Positions 50,525 to 59,560 are shown, counted from the stretch's first letter. The stretch: 64,000 bases of DNA from UBA1127 sp034422455 (GCA_034422455.1 DAOUJQ010000018.1:1-64000); one strand, 5' to 3'. Translations and numbers: made by a program. The notes: generated by a model not told the origin, from the letters alone.

Positions 50525-51096
50525 GGGTCAAGCTGGCGTGCGGAGTCTACCAGTTCCTGGGAGATTAGTACCCGTTCGTCAGCTTCGCGCCACAAATCCG
50601 TGTGGTAGGTGGGGCCGTGGTAGAGTCGGACCAAGACTCCCTCTGCCTTGGCCGCCGAAATGGCGGGGATGAAATCGCTATCTCCGGCGACGAGGACTGC
50701 TTCTTGAATCGCTCCTTTTGTGGCAAGTGAAACCAGATCAACGCCTAGCAAAATGTCCACCCGCTTCTGCTCAAAGACCGTGTTGCCATCGCTATCCCAA
50801 CCTCTGCGTTGCAGTCTTCCCAGGCGAACGGCAAATCTCGGTAGCCCCTCCAGCGCATCAAAGAATTTTCGTTGGGCGGCAAAGCGTGTACGTTCTTCCG
50901 GGGTTGGAGGGTTGCTCTGATAGACGGGGCAATCGTAGTAGTAGCTTCTAAGCAACCTGGAGCCGGTGGCTGCCAATTGAGCAAATTGGCCCATATCTAT
51001 TCGCGCACCACCATGTCCCACTCTAAGGACTTGCCTTAGGTAGTTCGCATCAATAAACACGGCGGTGCGATTGGCCAAATCGATTATGCTCAGCAA
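50521..51096 (-). CDS. NYN-domain (LabA/DUF88-like) predicted RNase
   Basis: The 191-residue product has the PIN-like NYN fold: FIDANYL with Asp16 near the N-terminus, VDILLGVDLVSLA, and AVLVAGDSDFIPAISAAK with the acidic residues that bind metal. Such proteins cut RNA or act in conflict or stress systems. The best frame start is TTG 51096, with no Shine-Dalgarno. A T-tailed hairpin lies just upstream, followed by two 40-bp direct repeats. The gene is AT-richer than gatA and MFS. Confidence 0.85.
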   Translation of the reverse strand: MLSIIDLANRTAVFIDANYLRQVLRVGHGGARIDMGQFAQLAATGSRLLRSYYYDCPVYQSNPPTPEERTRFAAQRKFFDALEGLPRFAVRLGRLQRRGWDSDGNTVFEQKRVDILLGVDLVSLATKGAIQEAVLVAGDSDFIPAISAAKAEGVLVRLYHGPTYHTDLWREADERVLISQELVDSARQLDP

Positions 51097-51100
51097 AAAG

Positions 51101-51133
51101 AAGTGGGATGCCCGAAATCTCGCCGCATCCCAC
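51101..51133 (-). terminator. Rho-independent terminator or attenuator before the NYN gene
   Basis: On the minus strand GTGGGATGC and GCATCCCAC form a perfect 9-bp stem with a 13-nt loop, followed by TTCTTTTT. It stands between the MFS gene and the NYN start and points in their direction. It may end the MFS message or attenuate reading into the NYN gene. Confidence 0.6.
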
Positions 51134-51139
51134 CCCTTG

Positions 51140-51221
51140 TAGTAACCTGACGTGCGTCCTAGGAACGGACGCCAGGGGTTCTAGTAACCTGACGTGCGCA
51201 ATTGTGAGCGGACGCCAGGGG
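51140..51221. repeat. Two 40-bp direct repeats with internal dyads
   Basis: TAGTAACCTGACGTGCG, a variable 9-10 nt, and CGGACGCCAGGGG occur at 51140-51178 and again at 51182-51221. CTGACGTGCG and CGGACGCCAG within each copy pair imperfectly. The array lies 45-125 bp upstream of the NYN start. Confidence 0.8.
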
Positions 51222-51263
51222 GTATAACAACTCTATGCTATCGTAATTACCGCAATTGTCAAG

Positions 51264-52517
51264 TTAATTTGGCCGCGATTCTCTAGTCCCTCCACCTCGC
51301 CAGCGCGTCTCCGGCGCCCAGATCGCGATCAGCATGGCGCTCACCAAGAGCCACGCGGCCACGATCACAAAGGTGCCCTGGAAACTCCACCACTGCGCGA
51401 GCCCGCCTACGGCCAGGGGCGCCACAAAGCCGCCCGCCGCCTGAAACAGCGACCACACGCCCAGGAACGTGCCCCGCTGCTGTGCGGGCGAGATGTCCAT
51501 CGCGTAGGTCTGCGCCGTCCCCTGGCTCATGCCCCACGCGATGCCGTACACGGACACCATGACCAATAACAGCACATAGGTGTCGCTGAAGCTGAGCAGG
51601 TAGGCGGAGACGGCCAGTATCGCCAGTCCCGGAACGAGGGCGAACTTGCGTCCGTACCCGTCGCTTACCATGCCACTCGGGAAGGCGACGAAGACGGAGA
51701 TGAGCCCGCCGACGCCAATGAGCGTGCCGATGCTCGCCTCGTTCAGGTTTGCAAGCTCCTGGGCGTAGATGGGCAGCAGCCCGCTGAACACGCCCTGCCC
51801 CATCATGCTCACCGCGAACGTTGCGAGGATCACGAGAATGAACGCCCTTGTCAGGAAAGGCCGGATGGCCGCCAGACTGAGCCGCGATCCCTGCCGTCGC
51901 GGCGCGTCCGCAGCACCCTCAATGCGACTCTCCTTGATGAGATAGAGCGTGATGAACAGGGTCAGGAACTTGGCTACCCCGTTGACCAGGAAGATGGTCC
52001 TGATGTCAAAGAACGCCGCCACCAGCGCGCCCAGGAGCGGGCCCGTGATCTGTCCCGCCCGCATGGACATGCCGCGCATCGCGACGACGCGGCCCCGCAC
52101 ATGTTGCTCCGTCACATCGGCAATGAGGATGTTGGCGCTGGTGTTCCACATGGCGATGCCGACTCCGCCGATGAACTCCAGCACAAAGAACTCGATGTAG
52201 CTGTCGGCGAAGAAAGACAGGAAGCCCGTAGCCCCCCGTACGGCCGCGCCCGAAATGAGCAGCGGCCGGCGCCCCCACCGATCCGTCATGAAGCCGGTTA
52301 TCGGCGATGAGACCAGGCGGGCGATTGCGCTGAAAGCGAGAAGCACAGTGACCAAAAAGAGGCTGCCTTCCAGCTCGTAGGCAAAGAGGGGACGGGCCAG
52401 GTTCTGAGCCCCGGTGCCGGTGCCCCATACCAGGAAGGCTGCGTAGATGGGCAGCGTGCGGGCGCTGAAGACGCCTGACGGGCGGGGGCGAGGTGAGGTC
52501 GGATTCGCGTCAGCCAA
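51264..52517 (-). CDS. Major facilitator superfamily transporter
   Basis: The 417-residue protein has twelve predicted helices, FMTDRWGRRPLLISG as the conserved loop between helices 2 and 3, and FPSGMVSDGYGRKFALVPG as its counterpart in the second half. Substrate cannot be read; drug or metabolite export or uptake is possible. Start is TTG 52517, with TATACT 10 nt upstream and no Shine-Dalgarno. Confidence 0.9.
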   Translation of the reverse strand: MADANPTSPRPRPSGVFSARTLPIYAAFLVWGTGTGAQNLARPLFAYELEGSLFLVTVLLAFSAIARLVSSPITGFMTDRWGRRPLLISGAAVRGATGFLSFFADSYIEFFVLEFIGGVGIAMWNTSANILIADVTEQHVRGRVVAMRGMSMRAGQITGPLLGALVAAFFDIRTIFLVNGVAKFLTLFITLYLIKESRIEGAADAPRRQGSRLSLAAIRPFLTRAFILVILATFAVSMMGQGVFSGLLPIYAQELANLNEASIGTLIGVGGLISVFVAFPSGMVSDGYGRKFALVPGLAILAVSAYLLSFSDTYVLLLVMVSVYGIAWGMSQGTAQTYAMDISPAQQRGTFLGVWSLFQAAGGFVAPLAVGGLAQWWSFQGTFVIVAAWLLVSAMLIAIWAPETRWRGGGTRESRPN

Positions 52518-52527
52518 AGTGGAAGTC

Positions 52528-52533
52528 AGTATA
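52528..52533 (-). promoter_or_regulatory. -10 element close to the MFS start
   Basis: TATACT on the minus strand ends 10 nt before the TTG start, leaving a leader of at most a few bases. Confidence 0.35.
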
Positions 52534-52560
52534 GCGCGGTGGGCCGTGCCCGGAAACGCG

Positions 52561-52983
52561 TCAGCCTATCTCCGTCACCAGCGCCTGTACGCGCTCGCCT
52601 ATCTCGTCGAAGATCTGCCACGCGGCCTTCGGGTGGTCGACCGGGTCCGGCAGGTCCCACACCGTCAGCTTGCCCGACTCGGTGAGGAAGGCCGGGACTT
52701 CCTCCGTTGGCAGGATGGCAATGATGCGGTCAGCCGCCGTGACAAGCTCCGGCGTGAGCTGCGTCCGTTCCTTCTCCGAGATGTCCACGCCCTTCTCCAG
52801 CATGTACGGCAGCGAGTGTTGCGAATTGTCCTTCAGCTTGTTGGACGCCGGCTTGTTCCGGGCCATCGACTCGTCCACGCGCAGCCCGCTGCTGCAGACC
52901 TGGTGACTGGACGCGCGCTCGAAGTAGGCCTCGGCCACCTGGCTTCGGCCGACGTTGGCCTGGCAAACGAACATAACGAGCAT
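52561..52983 (-). CDS. Low-molecular-weight phosphotyrosine phosphatase / arsenate reductase-like protein
   Basis: The 140-residue protein has the CX5RS phosphate loop as CQANVGRS (Cys7, Arg13) and the general-acid region WDLPDPVDHP. Members dephosphorylate tyrosine or reduce arsenate. The loop sequence and the DP-rich end fit the ArsC-like side, but no ars operon is present. GGAG lies 8 nt before the ATG. It is followed downstream by the MFS gene on the same strand, 43 nt away. Confidence 0.85.
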   Translation of the reverse strand: MLVMFVCQANVGRSQVAEAYFERASSHQVCSSGLRVDESMARNKPASNKLKDNSQHSLPYMLEKGVDISEKERTQLTPELVTAADRIIAILPTEEVPAFLTESGKLTVWDLPDPVDHPKAAWQIFDEIGERVQALVTEIG

Positions 52984-53051
52984 GCCGTCGCTCCTGTCGG
53001 TGAAAGGTGGGGCGCCACGGGCATTGTACCCGTTGCAGAGAGAAAAACGCC

Positions 53052-53579
53052 CTACTCTTCACCAAAAACCGGTGAGAAGTAAACGGTCCCCTTTACGCCG
53101 TCAAGGGCCCCGGGCTCCAGCGCCATCACCATGCGGGACTCTTCCCGCCGACCCAGCACCATCTCGATGCCCAACGGCCTGCCACGCTGGAACCCGAAGC
53201 GCGGGTAGTAGGACGAGTGGCCAATGACCACGGCAATGGTGTGCCCCTGCCGCCGGCATGCGGCGAAGCCCTCCTCCACCAGCTGCGACCCGATGCCCTG
53301 CTGCTGCAAGTCCGGGTGCACGGCGAGAGGCCCGAGCGCCGCTGCAGGAATGGTCCCGCCCTCTGTCTCGATGTAGGCTGCGCTGAAGATGATATGCCCG
53401 ACGACTCCCCCCTCGCGCACAGCCACAAGCGACAGCTCCGGGTTGAAACTCTCCTCCGCCCGGAGCGCGTCAATCAGGTCGGCCTCGCCCTCGTCGTCGT
53501 TTGCAAAGGCCAGGTTGACCACCTCCCGCACGGCGGGGTAGTCTTCCCGGGTCTCAGGGCGCACGATGACGCTTTCCAA
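53052..53579 (-). CDS. GNAT N-acetyltransferase (YhbS-like)
   Basis: The 175-residue product has the acetyl-CoA binding motif LGPLAVHPDLQQQGIGSQLVEEG and the substrate strand VIGHSSYYPRFGFQRG of the YhbS-type GNAT family. The acceptor is unknown. AAGGAGG is 5 nt before TTG 53579; another TTG at 53582 is too close to the ribosome site. Confidence 0.9.
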   Translation of the reverse strand: MESVIVRPETREDYPAVREVVNLAFANDDEGEADLIDALRAEESFNPELSLVAVREGGVVGHIIFSAAYIETEGGTIPAAALGPLAVHPDLQQQGIGSQLVEEGFAACRRQGHTIAVVIGHSSYYPRFGFQRGRPLGIEMVLGRREESRMVMALEPGALDGVKGTVYFSPVFGEE

Positions 53580-53654
53580 CAAGGCCTCCTTGACGGACTA
53601 GTGACTGCACTTTAGCACACGGGCTATGGCCGCTGACGAGAACCCGGCCGTTCC

Positions 53655-54833
53655 TTAACCTGCCTCAGCCGCTGCCTGCCGCCTGCGCCGCGAGACGACA
53701 CCCCGCACGCCGATGACGATGACGGCCAGCAACAGCACCCCCAACACGATCACGGCGCCAACGATGAAGATCCAGGAGTTGTCCGGCTCCCCCAACTGCA
53801 CGAAGATCTCCGCGCCGGGCCTCCGCTCCTCGCCCCCGTCGACGTCGAGTACGGGCTCGCGGATCGACTTGGCGTCCACGTCCCCTACGCGTTCCAGTTC
53901 GTCAATCACCGTGCGGAAGTCGGCGTAGAAGACCCGGGCCTCGATGTTGGCGCTCTGCCCGCTCTCGTCGTCGAAGATCGTGCCGCCACGGATTTCGCCG
54001 TCGTAGGAGGAAATGATACGGCGCACGGTGTCGAGGCTGCCCGGCACGTCATCGACGGTGAGCCGGAGATTGCCAAAGGGCGGCTCGACGAAGGGCCCCT
54101 CTTCCGGCACCAGCTCCACGTAGATGGTGGAGAGGTCGACGCGGCGGGACAGGAAGTCCAGCTGCCCCTGGTACCGCTCGATGTCCGAGCGCACGCGGGC
54201 CAGCTCCCGTTCTATGGTCAGGACATCGCTTACGGTGTTGGCGCGCCCCAGAAGGTTCAGGAAACTCTGCTCCTCCCGCTTGGCGCTGTTGAGCCGGGCT
54301 TCAAGGTCTATGAAACGCTCGGAAACGTCCTCACTGCCCTGATGCTCGTTCAGCACATCGCCCAGCTGGCGCATGCGGTCGTAGGCGGAGGCAAATTGCC
54401 CCTGGGGCACACGGATGGTCAACGAGGCCCGGCTGAACTCATCTCCGCCGCTTCTGGACAGCGACTCCACGTAGCCGCCCATGCTCTCGACGAGGGTCTC
54501 AACCGACTTAACGGCACTCTCGACGTCCTCCACTTCGACGGTGATGCTGCCTGTCGAGATGATCTTGCGGTCCGCAACCTGCAGCGCGCCGTCTGAAGCC
54601 CCCGTCTCGCCTCCGGCCATCGCATTCTCCATCATCGCTTCAGGCGCGAGCGCCGCAGGCTGCGCGGGCGCCGCCATAGCCGTCACGCTGTCCTCCATGG
54701 CCATGTCGAAGGAGTCCGCGGAGGTTGCGGCGGTAGAGAAAAAGGACGCTTCTTCCGAGTCGTCTTCTCCAGCGCACGCAATAACGGCAAGCAGCACCGT
54801 GATAAGGGCGATAACGGCCAGCAATCGTGTCAT
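53655..54833 (-). CDS. DUF4349 lipoprotein
   Basis: The 392-residue lipoprotein starts with MTRLLAVIALITVLLAVIAC (lipobox Cys), a long low-complexity linker rich in Ala, Met and Glu, the DUF4349 domain (VADRKIISTGSITVEVEDVESA, coiled-coil region about 165-240), and ends with one membrane helix and an Arg-rich tail (SRRRR). So it is held at both ends in the membrane. GGAGG lies 6 nt before ATG 54833. Function is unknown. Confidence 0.87.
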   Translation of the reverse strand: MTRLLAVIALITVLLAVIACAGEDDSEEASFFSTAATSADSFDMAMEDSVTAMAAPAQPAALAPEAMMENAMAGGETGASDGALQVADRKIISTGSITVEVEDVESAVKSVETLVESMGGYVESLSRSGGDEFSRASLTIRVPQGQFASAYDRMRQLGDVLNEHQGSEDVSERFIDLEARLNSAKREEQSFLNLLGRANTVSDVLTIERELARVRSDIERYQGQLDFLSRRVDLSTIYVELVPEEGPFVEPPFGNLRLTVDDVPGSLDTVRRIISSYDGEIRGGTIFDDESGQSANIEARVFYADFRTVIDELERVGDVDAKSIREPVLDVDGGEERRPGAEIFVQLGEPDNSWIFIVGAVIVLGVLLLAVIVIGVRGVVSRRRRQAAAEAG

Positions 54834-54945
54834 GTGGTGACCTCCGGTTCCGGATAACCTTCCCTTAGTGAGACGCAGCGGGTGTTGCCGCCGTTCCCGC
54901 ACGATACGGACTGAGGGTCTGGGAAACAAGGGTGTTTCATGCACA

Positions 54946-54979
54946 GAATGCCCCGCCGCAAAGCTGCGGCGGGGCATTC
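54946..54979 (-). terminator. Terminator hairpin of the sucCD operon
   Basis: A perfect 15-bp stem (GAATGCCCCGCCGCA with TGCGGCGGGGCATTC) with a 4-nt loop lies 36 bp after the sucD stop. The T-run after it is weak, so it may be a factor-assisted or bidirectional terminator. Confidence 0.75.
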
Positions 54980-55014
54980 CGAGATCTCTTGCTTTGTGTC
55001 TCCTGCCGAGGAAT

Positions 55015-55896
55015 CTAGTCTCCCAGGACCTCCTGTATCGTCGTGCCGATGTCCGCGGGCGAGGGGATGATGGCCGCGCCGGCGTCGCGCAGCGCGGCGA
55101 CCTTGTTCGCCGCCGTCGCGCCCGCGCCGGTGATGATGGCGCCCGCGTGCCCCATGCGCTTCCCCGGAGGCGCGCTCTGTCCGACGATGAGCGCCGCCAC
55201 CGGCTTGTTCATCTCAGCCTTGATGTACTCCGCGGCCTCCTGCTCCTTGGTGCCGCCGATCTCGCCGATGAGCACCACGGCGTCCGTCTCCGGGTCGTCG
55301 TTGAACATCCGCAGCACGTCGACGAACGTCGTTCCGCTGACCGGGTCGCCGCCGATGCCGACGCAGCTCGACTGGCCGATGCCCAGCCCAGAGAGCTGGC
55401 CCACCGCCTCGTACGTCAGCGTGCCGCTGCGGGAAACGACGCCCACACGGCCCGGCATATGGATCGCCCCCGGCATGATGCCCACCTTGCACCGCTCGCC
55501 CGGCGAAATCAGGCCGGGGCAGTTGGGGCCAAGCATGCGCGTGCCGGAACCTTCCAGCGATCGCGCCACAGGCACCATGTCCCGGGGCGGGATGCCCTCC
55601 GCGATGGGCACCACCAGGGCGACGCCCGCCGAGGCAGCCTCAAGGATGGCGTCCGCGGCCAGCGGCGCCGGCACGAAGATGAGGGATACGTTGGCACCAG
55701 TCTCCGTTACCGCCTCCGCGACCGTGTCGTATACGGGAACGTCGGTCTCGCCGAAGTTCCGGCCGCCGCGGCCGGGAGTCACCCCCGCCACGACGTTCGT
55801 GCCGTACTCCATGCACCGCAGGGTGTGGAAGCTTCCCTCCCGGCCGGTAATGCCCTGCACCAGGACCCTGCTGTTGCGGTCTACCAAGATGCTCAT
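55015..55896 (-). CDS. sucD: Succinyl-CoA synthetase alpha subunit
   Basis: SucD with SucC converts succinyl-CoA, ADP and phosphate to succinate, CoA and ATP in the TCA cycle. The 293-residue protein has the CoA-binding N-terminus (VLVQGITGREGSFH), LGPNCPGLI, SRSGTLTYEAV and the phosphorylated histidine in GHAGAIITG (about residue 250). ATG 55896 has GGAG 9 nt upstream. It is 68 nt downstream of sucC on the same strand. Confidence 0.96.
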   Translation of the reverse strand: MSILVDRNSRVLVQGITGREGSFHTLRCMEYGTNVVAGVTPGRGGRNFGETDVPVYDTVAEAVTETGANVSLIFVPAPLAADAILEAASAGVALVVPIAEGIPPRDMVPVARSLEGSGTRMLGPNCPGLISPGERCKVGIMPGAIHMPGRVGVVSRSGTLTYEAVGQLSGLGIGQSSCVGIGGDPVSGTTFVDVLRMFNDDPETDAVVLIGEIGGTKEQEAAEYIKAEMNKPVAALIVGQSAPPGKRMGHAGAIITGAGATAANKVAALRDAGAAIIPSPADIGTTIQEVLGD

Positions 55897-55964
55897 GGGT
55901 CTGCGCTCCCTGATCCACAGTTGTGTTGGCCTCGAACTGTCCATTCGTGGGCATGAACTTGCGT

Positions 55965-57116
55965 CTAGCTCGCCCGCAGGGCCTCTGCCGTGTCCTTCAA
56001 GGTCTCCACGATGGTGACGTCCAGGCCAGAGTCCAGCAGGATCTGGCGGCCCTCGTCGACGTTGGTGCCGAGCATCCGGGCGACGATGGGCGCCTTCGAG
56101 CCCGTGTCCTGGTACGCACCCACGAGCCCCCGCGCCAGGACGTCGTTGCGCAGGATGCCGCCGAAGATGTTGACCAGCACACGCTTCACGTTGGAGTCCG
56201 AGAGGAGGATGCCGACAGCCGCGCGAATGCGCTCCTCGTCCGCGCCGCCGCCAACGTCGAGGAAATTGGCGGGCGAGGCTCCCACCGCCGTCACGATGTC
56301 CATCGTCGCCATCGCCAGCCCCGCGCCGTTTACCAGGCAGCCGACGTCACCGTCAAGCCGGACGTAGATGACGCCGATGTCGTGCGCGCGCGACTCCAGC
56401 GGGTCCTCCTGGCCCTTGTCCCGCAGGTCCTTCAGGTCGGGGTGACGGAACAGGGCATCGTCGTCAATGGTCAGTTTGGCGTCTACGGGCAGCACGCGGC
56501 CGTCGCCCGTGATGACCAGCGGGTTGATCTCCACCTGGGAGCAGTCCAGCTCCGCCATCAGCCTGGCAAGCTTCACGATGAGGTCCGCAGCGGGCCGTAC
56601 AAGCTCCGGCGGCGTGCCCATGCCGTAGGCGAGCGCCCGGCCCTGGTAGGGCTGCAGGCCGACGATGGGGTCGATGACCTCGCGAAGGATCTTCTCGGGC
56701 GTCTCCGCGGCGACCTCCTCGATCTCCATGCCGCCCGCGGCGCTTGCGATGACCACCGGCCGCCGCTCACTTGGGTCCAGGAGGATGGCGACGTAAAGCT
56801 CCTGGGCGATGTCCATGGTCTCCTCGACCAGCACGGAGTTGACGGGGACGCCTTCGGGCCCGGTCTGGAATGTGACAAGCTGGGTGCCAAGGATGGACGC
56901 GGCGAACTCCGCGGCAGCCTCCGGCGTGTCGACGACCTTCACGCCGCCGGCCTTGCCGCGGCCGCCCGCGTGCACCTGCGCCTTCACCACGACCTTTCCG
57001 TCCAGCTCCTCGGCGACCTGCCTCGCCTCTTCCGGCGACGCGGCCATGCCGCCGCGCGGCACGGGGATGCCGAACCTGGCCATCAGCTCCTTGGCCTGAT
57101 ACTCGTGGATCTTCAT
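55965..57116 (-). CDS. sucC: Succinyl-CoA synthetase beta subunit
   Basis: The 383-residue ATP-grasp subunit starts MKIHEYQAKELMARFGIP and has VVKAQVHAGGRGKAGGVK, ELDCSQVEINPLVI, DDDALFRHPD and GLAMATMDIV. It binds the nucleotide and forms the enzyme with the sucD product. Both genes are in one transcript that ends at the 54946 hairpin. Confidence 0.96.
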   Translation of the reverse strand: MKIHEYQAKELMARFGIPVPRGGMAASPEEARQVAEELDGKVVVKAQVHAGGRGKAGGVKVVDTPEAAAEFAASILGTQLVTFQTGPEGVPVNSVLVEETMDIAQELYVAILLDPSERRPVVIASAAGGMEIEEVAAETPEKILREVIDPIVGLQPYQGRALAYGMGTPPELVRPAADLIVKLARLMAELDCSQVEINPLVITGDGRVLPVDAKLTIDDDALFRHPDLKDLRDKGQEDPLESRAHDIGVIYVRLDGDVGCLVNGAGLAMATMDIVTAVGASPANFLDVGGGADEERIRAAVGILLSDSNVKRVLVNIFGGILRNDVLARGLVGAYQDTGSKAPIVARMLGTNVDEGRQILLDSGLDVTIVETLKDTAEALRAS

Positions 57117-57202
57117 CTGGACTCCTTCACAAAGCCGCGCCCGGCAATGAAGCGTATTGCGGGCGCGACGGCTATTGTAGCACAGGGGCGGCTGGCGGCT
57201 TC

Positions 57203-57625
57203 CTACCCAGCGGGGCGGAACTTGGGCAGTGTGATCTCCTCCGTCACGTCGTCAAAGACGACCTCCACCGGCATGCCGACGCGGATTGCCGACGGGTCCG
57301 GCTCCACGTCGATGAGGTTGGTGGGCATGCGCGCGCCCTCGTCCAAGTCGACAAGCGCCACCACGAACGGCGCGTCGTCGCGGAAGGCCGGCGTTGGCGC
57401 GCGGTGCACGATGGCGAAGGTGTGCAGCGTCCCCTTGCCGCTCGCCTGCACCCACGTCGTGTTGCGCGAGAAGCAGATGGGGCAGATGTCGCGGGGGTAG
57501 AAGTACGCCTGCGAGCAGTCATTGCAAAAGCGGAGCCAGAGCTCGTGCTCCTTCGCCTTCTCCCAGTAGAAGTCCGACTCCGGCTGAGGCGTCGGAAGCG
57601 GTTTGCCGTAAGGCTGCTGCGTCAT
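57203..57625 (-). CDS. DUF35 zinc-ribbon/OB-fold protein, partner of the thiolase-like protein
   Basis: The 140-residue product has the rubredoxin-like four-cysteine ribbon (CNDC...CPIC) and the OB-fold (GTLHTFAIVHRAPTPAFRDDAPFVVALVDLDEG). DUF35 proteins bind acyl-CoA and activate thiolase-like enzymes. ATG 57625 with GGAG 6 nt upstream is chosen over ATG 57637. It follows the thiolase-like gene by 41 nt. Confidence 0.87.
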   Translation of the reverse strand: MTQQPYGKPLPTPQPESDFYWEKAKEHELWLRFCNDCSQAYFYPRDICPICFSRNTTWVQASGKGTLHTFAIVHRAPTPAFRDDAPFVVALVDLDEGARMPTNLIDVEPDPSAIRVGMPVEVVFDDVTEEITLPKFRPAG

Positions 57626-57666
57626 GGTTGTCTCCATCGATTCAGTCTCGTGTTTGCGGTCGTGTC

Positions 57667-58809
57667 CTAGTCCCTGGCCAGCACGACCGTGCCCGTAGAC
57701 GACAACGCGCCGCCGGTGCCGTTGACCAGCGAGATGCCGCAGTCGGGCACCTGCCGGTCGCCACACTCCCCGCGCAGCTGCCGGACGGCCTCGATGACGA
57801 GGAAGATGCCGTACATGCCGGGGTGGGTGTAGCTGAGGCCGCCGCCGCTGGTGTTCATGGGGAAGTCGCCACCGGGCGCCGTCCGCTGTCCGGCCACGAA
57901 GTCCGGGCCCTCGCCGGGGCCGCAGAAGCCGAGCCCCTCCAGCGTGATGAGCACCGTGTACGTGAACGAGTCGTAGATCATCGCCAGGTCGATGTCCGAG
58001 TGCGAGAGGCCAGCCATCTGCAGCGCGGCGGGGCCCGTGTTGCGCGACACGGTCGAGGTCAGGTCCGGCATCGTCGAGATGCCGAGGTGGTCGTGGTTCT
58101 CCGACGCGCCCAGCACCCAGACCGGGGGCTTCTTCGCGCTGCGGGCCCGCTCGGCAGACGTGACCACCACCGCGGCCCCGGCGTCGGTCACCAGGCAGCA
58201 GTCGAACAGGTGGAAGGGCCAGGCGATCCACCGCGAGGCGTGGTAGTCGTCGAAAGTCATTGGGTCCTTCATCGCGGCCTTGGGGTTCATCAGCGCCCAC
58301 TTGCGCGTTGACACCGCTATCTCCGCCAGCGCCTGCCGCGTCCGGTCCTCGCCGTACTGGTGCATGTACCGGGTGGCCGCCATGGCGTAGTTGATCGGCT
58401 GACCGATGAAGCCGTAGGGGATCTCGTACTGGAGGGTGGGCATGATCGGGTCCTGCGGCACGGGCGCGCGGCTGCTGCGGCCCGCCTGGCCGTGGGTGAT
58501 GAGCGCCACCTCGCACCACCCGGCGTTGATGGCGGCCATGGCGTGGGCAATGTGGATGATGAAGGACGAGCCTCCGACCGTCGTGCTGTCCGTGAAGCGC
58601 GGCTTGATGCCCAGGTAGTCCCCGGTCATGTACGTCGAGTAGCCGGCGGTGAAGAGGCCGTCGACCTCGTTCTTCGAGATGCCCGCGTCCTCGAGGGCGT
58701 TGTACGCCGCCTCTGCGTGGTGCTGCAGCGACGACTTGTGGGGCACCGTGCCGATTTCGTCGGACTCGGCCACCCCGACGATGGCGGCAGTTCTGGAGAG
58801 GTCTGCCAT
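57667..58809 (-). CDS. Thiolase-like (SCP2/Ltp2-type) protein without the usual nucleophilic cysteine
   Basis: The 380-residue protein has the thiolase fold (AAIVGVAESDEIG, GGGLSYTHPGMYG with the active-site histidine, GISLVNGTGGALSS). The position where true thiolases have the nucleophile cysteine reads GGSSFIIHIAHAMAAI, with no Cys. Thiolase-like proteins of this kind with a DUF35 partner (for example Ltp2-ChsH2) act as retro-aldolases on acyl-CoA side chains. It is followed by the DUF35 gene and preceded by the CoA-transferase genes, so an acyl-CoA breakdown route is likely. AAGGAG is 5 nt before ATG 58809. Confidence 0.85.
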   Translation of the reverse strand: MADLSRTAAIVGVAESDEIGTVPHKSSLQHHAEAAYNALEDAGISKNEVDGLFTAGYSTYMTGDYLGIKPRFTDSTTVGGSSFIIHIAHAMAAINAGWCEVALITHGQAGRSSRAPVPQDPIMPTLQYEIPYGFIGQPINYAMAATRYMHQYGEDRTRQALAEIAVSTRKWALMNPKAAMKDPMTFDDYHASRWIAWPFHLFDCCLVTDAGAAVVVTSAERARSAKKPPVWVLGASENHDHLGISTMPDLTSTVSRNTGPAALQMAGLSHSDIDLAMIYDSFTYTVLITLEGLGFCGPGEGPDFVAGQRTAPGGDFPMNTSGGGLSYTHPGMYGIFLVIEAVRQLRGECGDRQVPDCGISLVNGTGGALSSTGTVVLARD

Positions 58810-58868
58810 ACGTGCTCCTTGTTGAAATGATTTACGCTTCCAGCGGGACGCCTCGTGCCCTTGTGGCG

Positions 58869-59543
58869 CTACGAGACTCGGAACTCCTTCAGGTCCGGCG
58901 CGATGACCAGCGTCGCCTCCGTGGCGGCCTGCACCTCTTCCGGCGTGTAGCCGGGGGCTATCTCCCGCAGCACAAAGCCCTCCGGCGTGATGTCGAACAG
59001 CCCCAGATTGGTGACCACCTTCTTGACGACGCCCGTCGCCGTGACGGGCAGCGTGCACCGCTTGAGCAGCCGTGGAGCGCCCTCGCGCGTCGTGTGCTCC
59101 ATCGCGATGAAGACCTGCTTCGCCCCGACGGCCAGGTCCATGGCGCCACCGATGCCGCCGCCTTTGCGGCCCGCCGTCTTCCAGTTGGCGAAGTCGCCGT
59201 TTTCGGCGACCTCGTACGCGCCCATGACCGTCACGTCGATGTAGCCCGCGCGGATGAGCGAGAACGAGTCGGCGTGGTGGATGATGGCGGCGCCCTGCTG
59301 CAACGTCACGTGTTGCCCGCCCGCGTTGACCAGGTGGATGTCCTCCTCGCCCTCGGGCGACAGCGGCCCGTAGCCGATAACCCCGTTCTCGGACTGGAAG
59401 AGGATGTCGGTGTCGCCAAAGTCGTAGTTAGAGCAGAGCGTCGGCATGCCGACGCCCAGGTTTACCACCCAGCCGTCCTGGAACTCCATGGCGATGCGGT
59501 TGCACATCGTCTGCCTGTCGAGCGGTGTCTTTTCCTCTGCCAT
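58869..59543 (-). CDS. 3-oxoacid/acetate CoA-transferase subunit B
   Basis: The 224-residue beta subunit has the catalytic glutamate Glu52 in SENGVIGYGP and GGAMDLAVGAK. With the upstream alpha subunit it moves CoA between acyl groups (acetoacetate, succinate or similar). The real acyl specificity is not readable. It is 17 nt after the alpha gene and followed by the thiolase-like gene, all in one orientation. Confidence 0.93.
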   Translation of the reverse strand: MAEEKTPLDRQTMCNRIAMEFQDGWVVNLGVGMPTLCSNYDFGDTDILFQSENGVIGYGPLSPEGEEDIHLVNAGGQHVTLQQGAAIIHHADSFSLIRAGYIDVTVMGAYEVAENGDFANWKTAGRKGGGIGGAMDLAVGAKQVFIAMEHTTREGAPRLLKRCTLPVTATGVVKKVVTNLGLFDITPEGFVLREIAPGYTPEEVQAATEATLVIAPDLKEFRVS

Positions 59544-59560
59544 CGAGCCTTCCTCCGCCG

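Noticed and set aside
51140..51221. Mini CRISPR
   Set aside because: Only two copies; the variable part is inside the repeat and there is no spacer structure.
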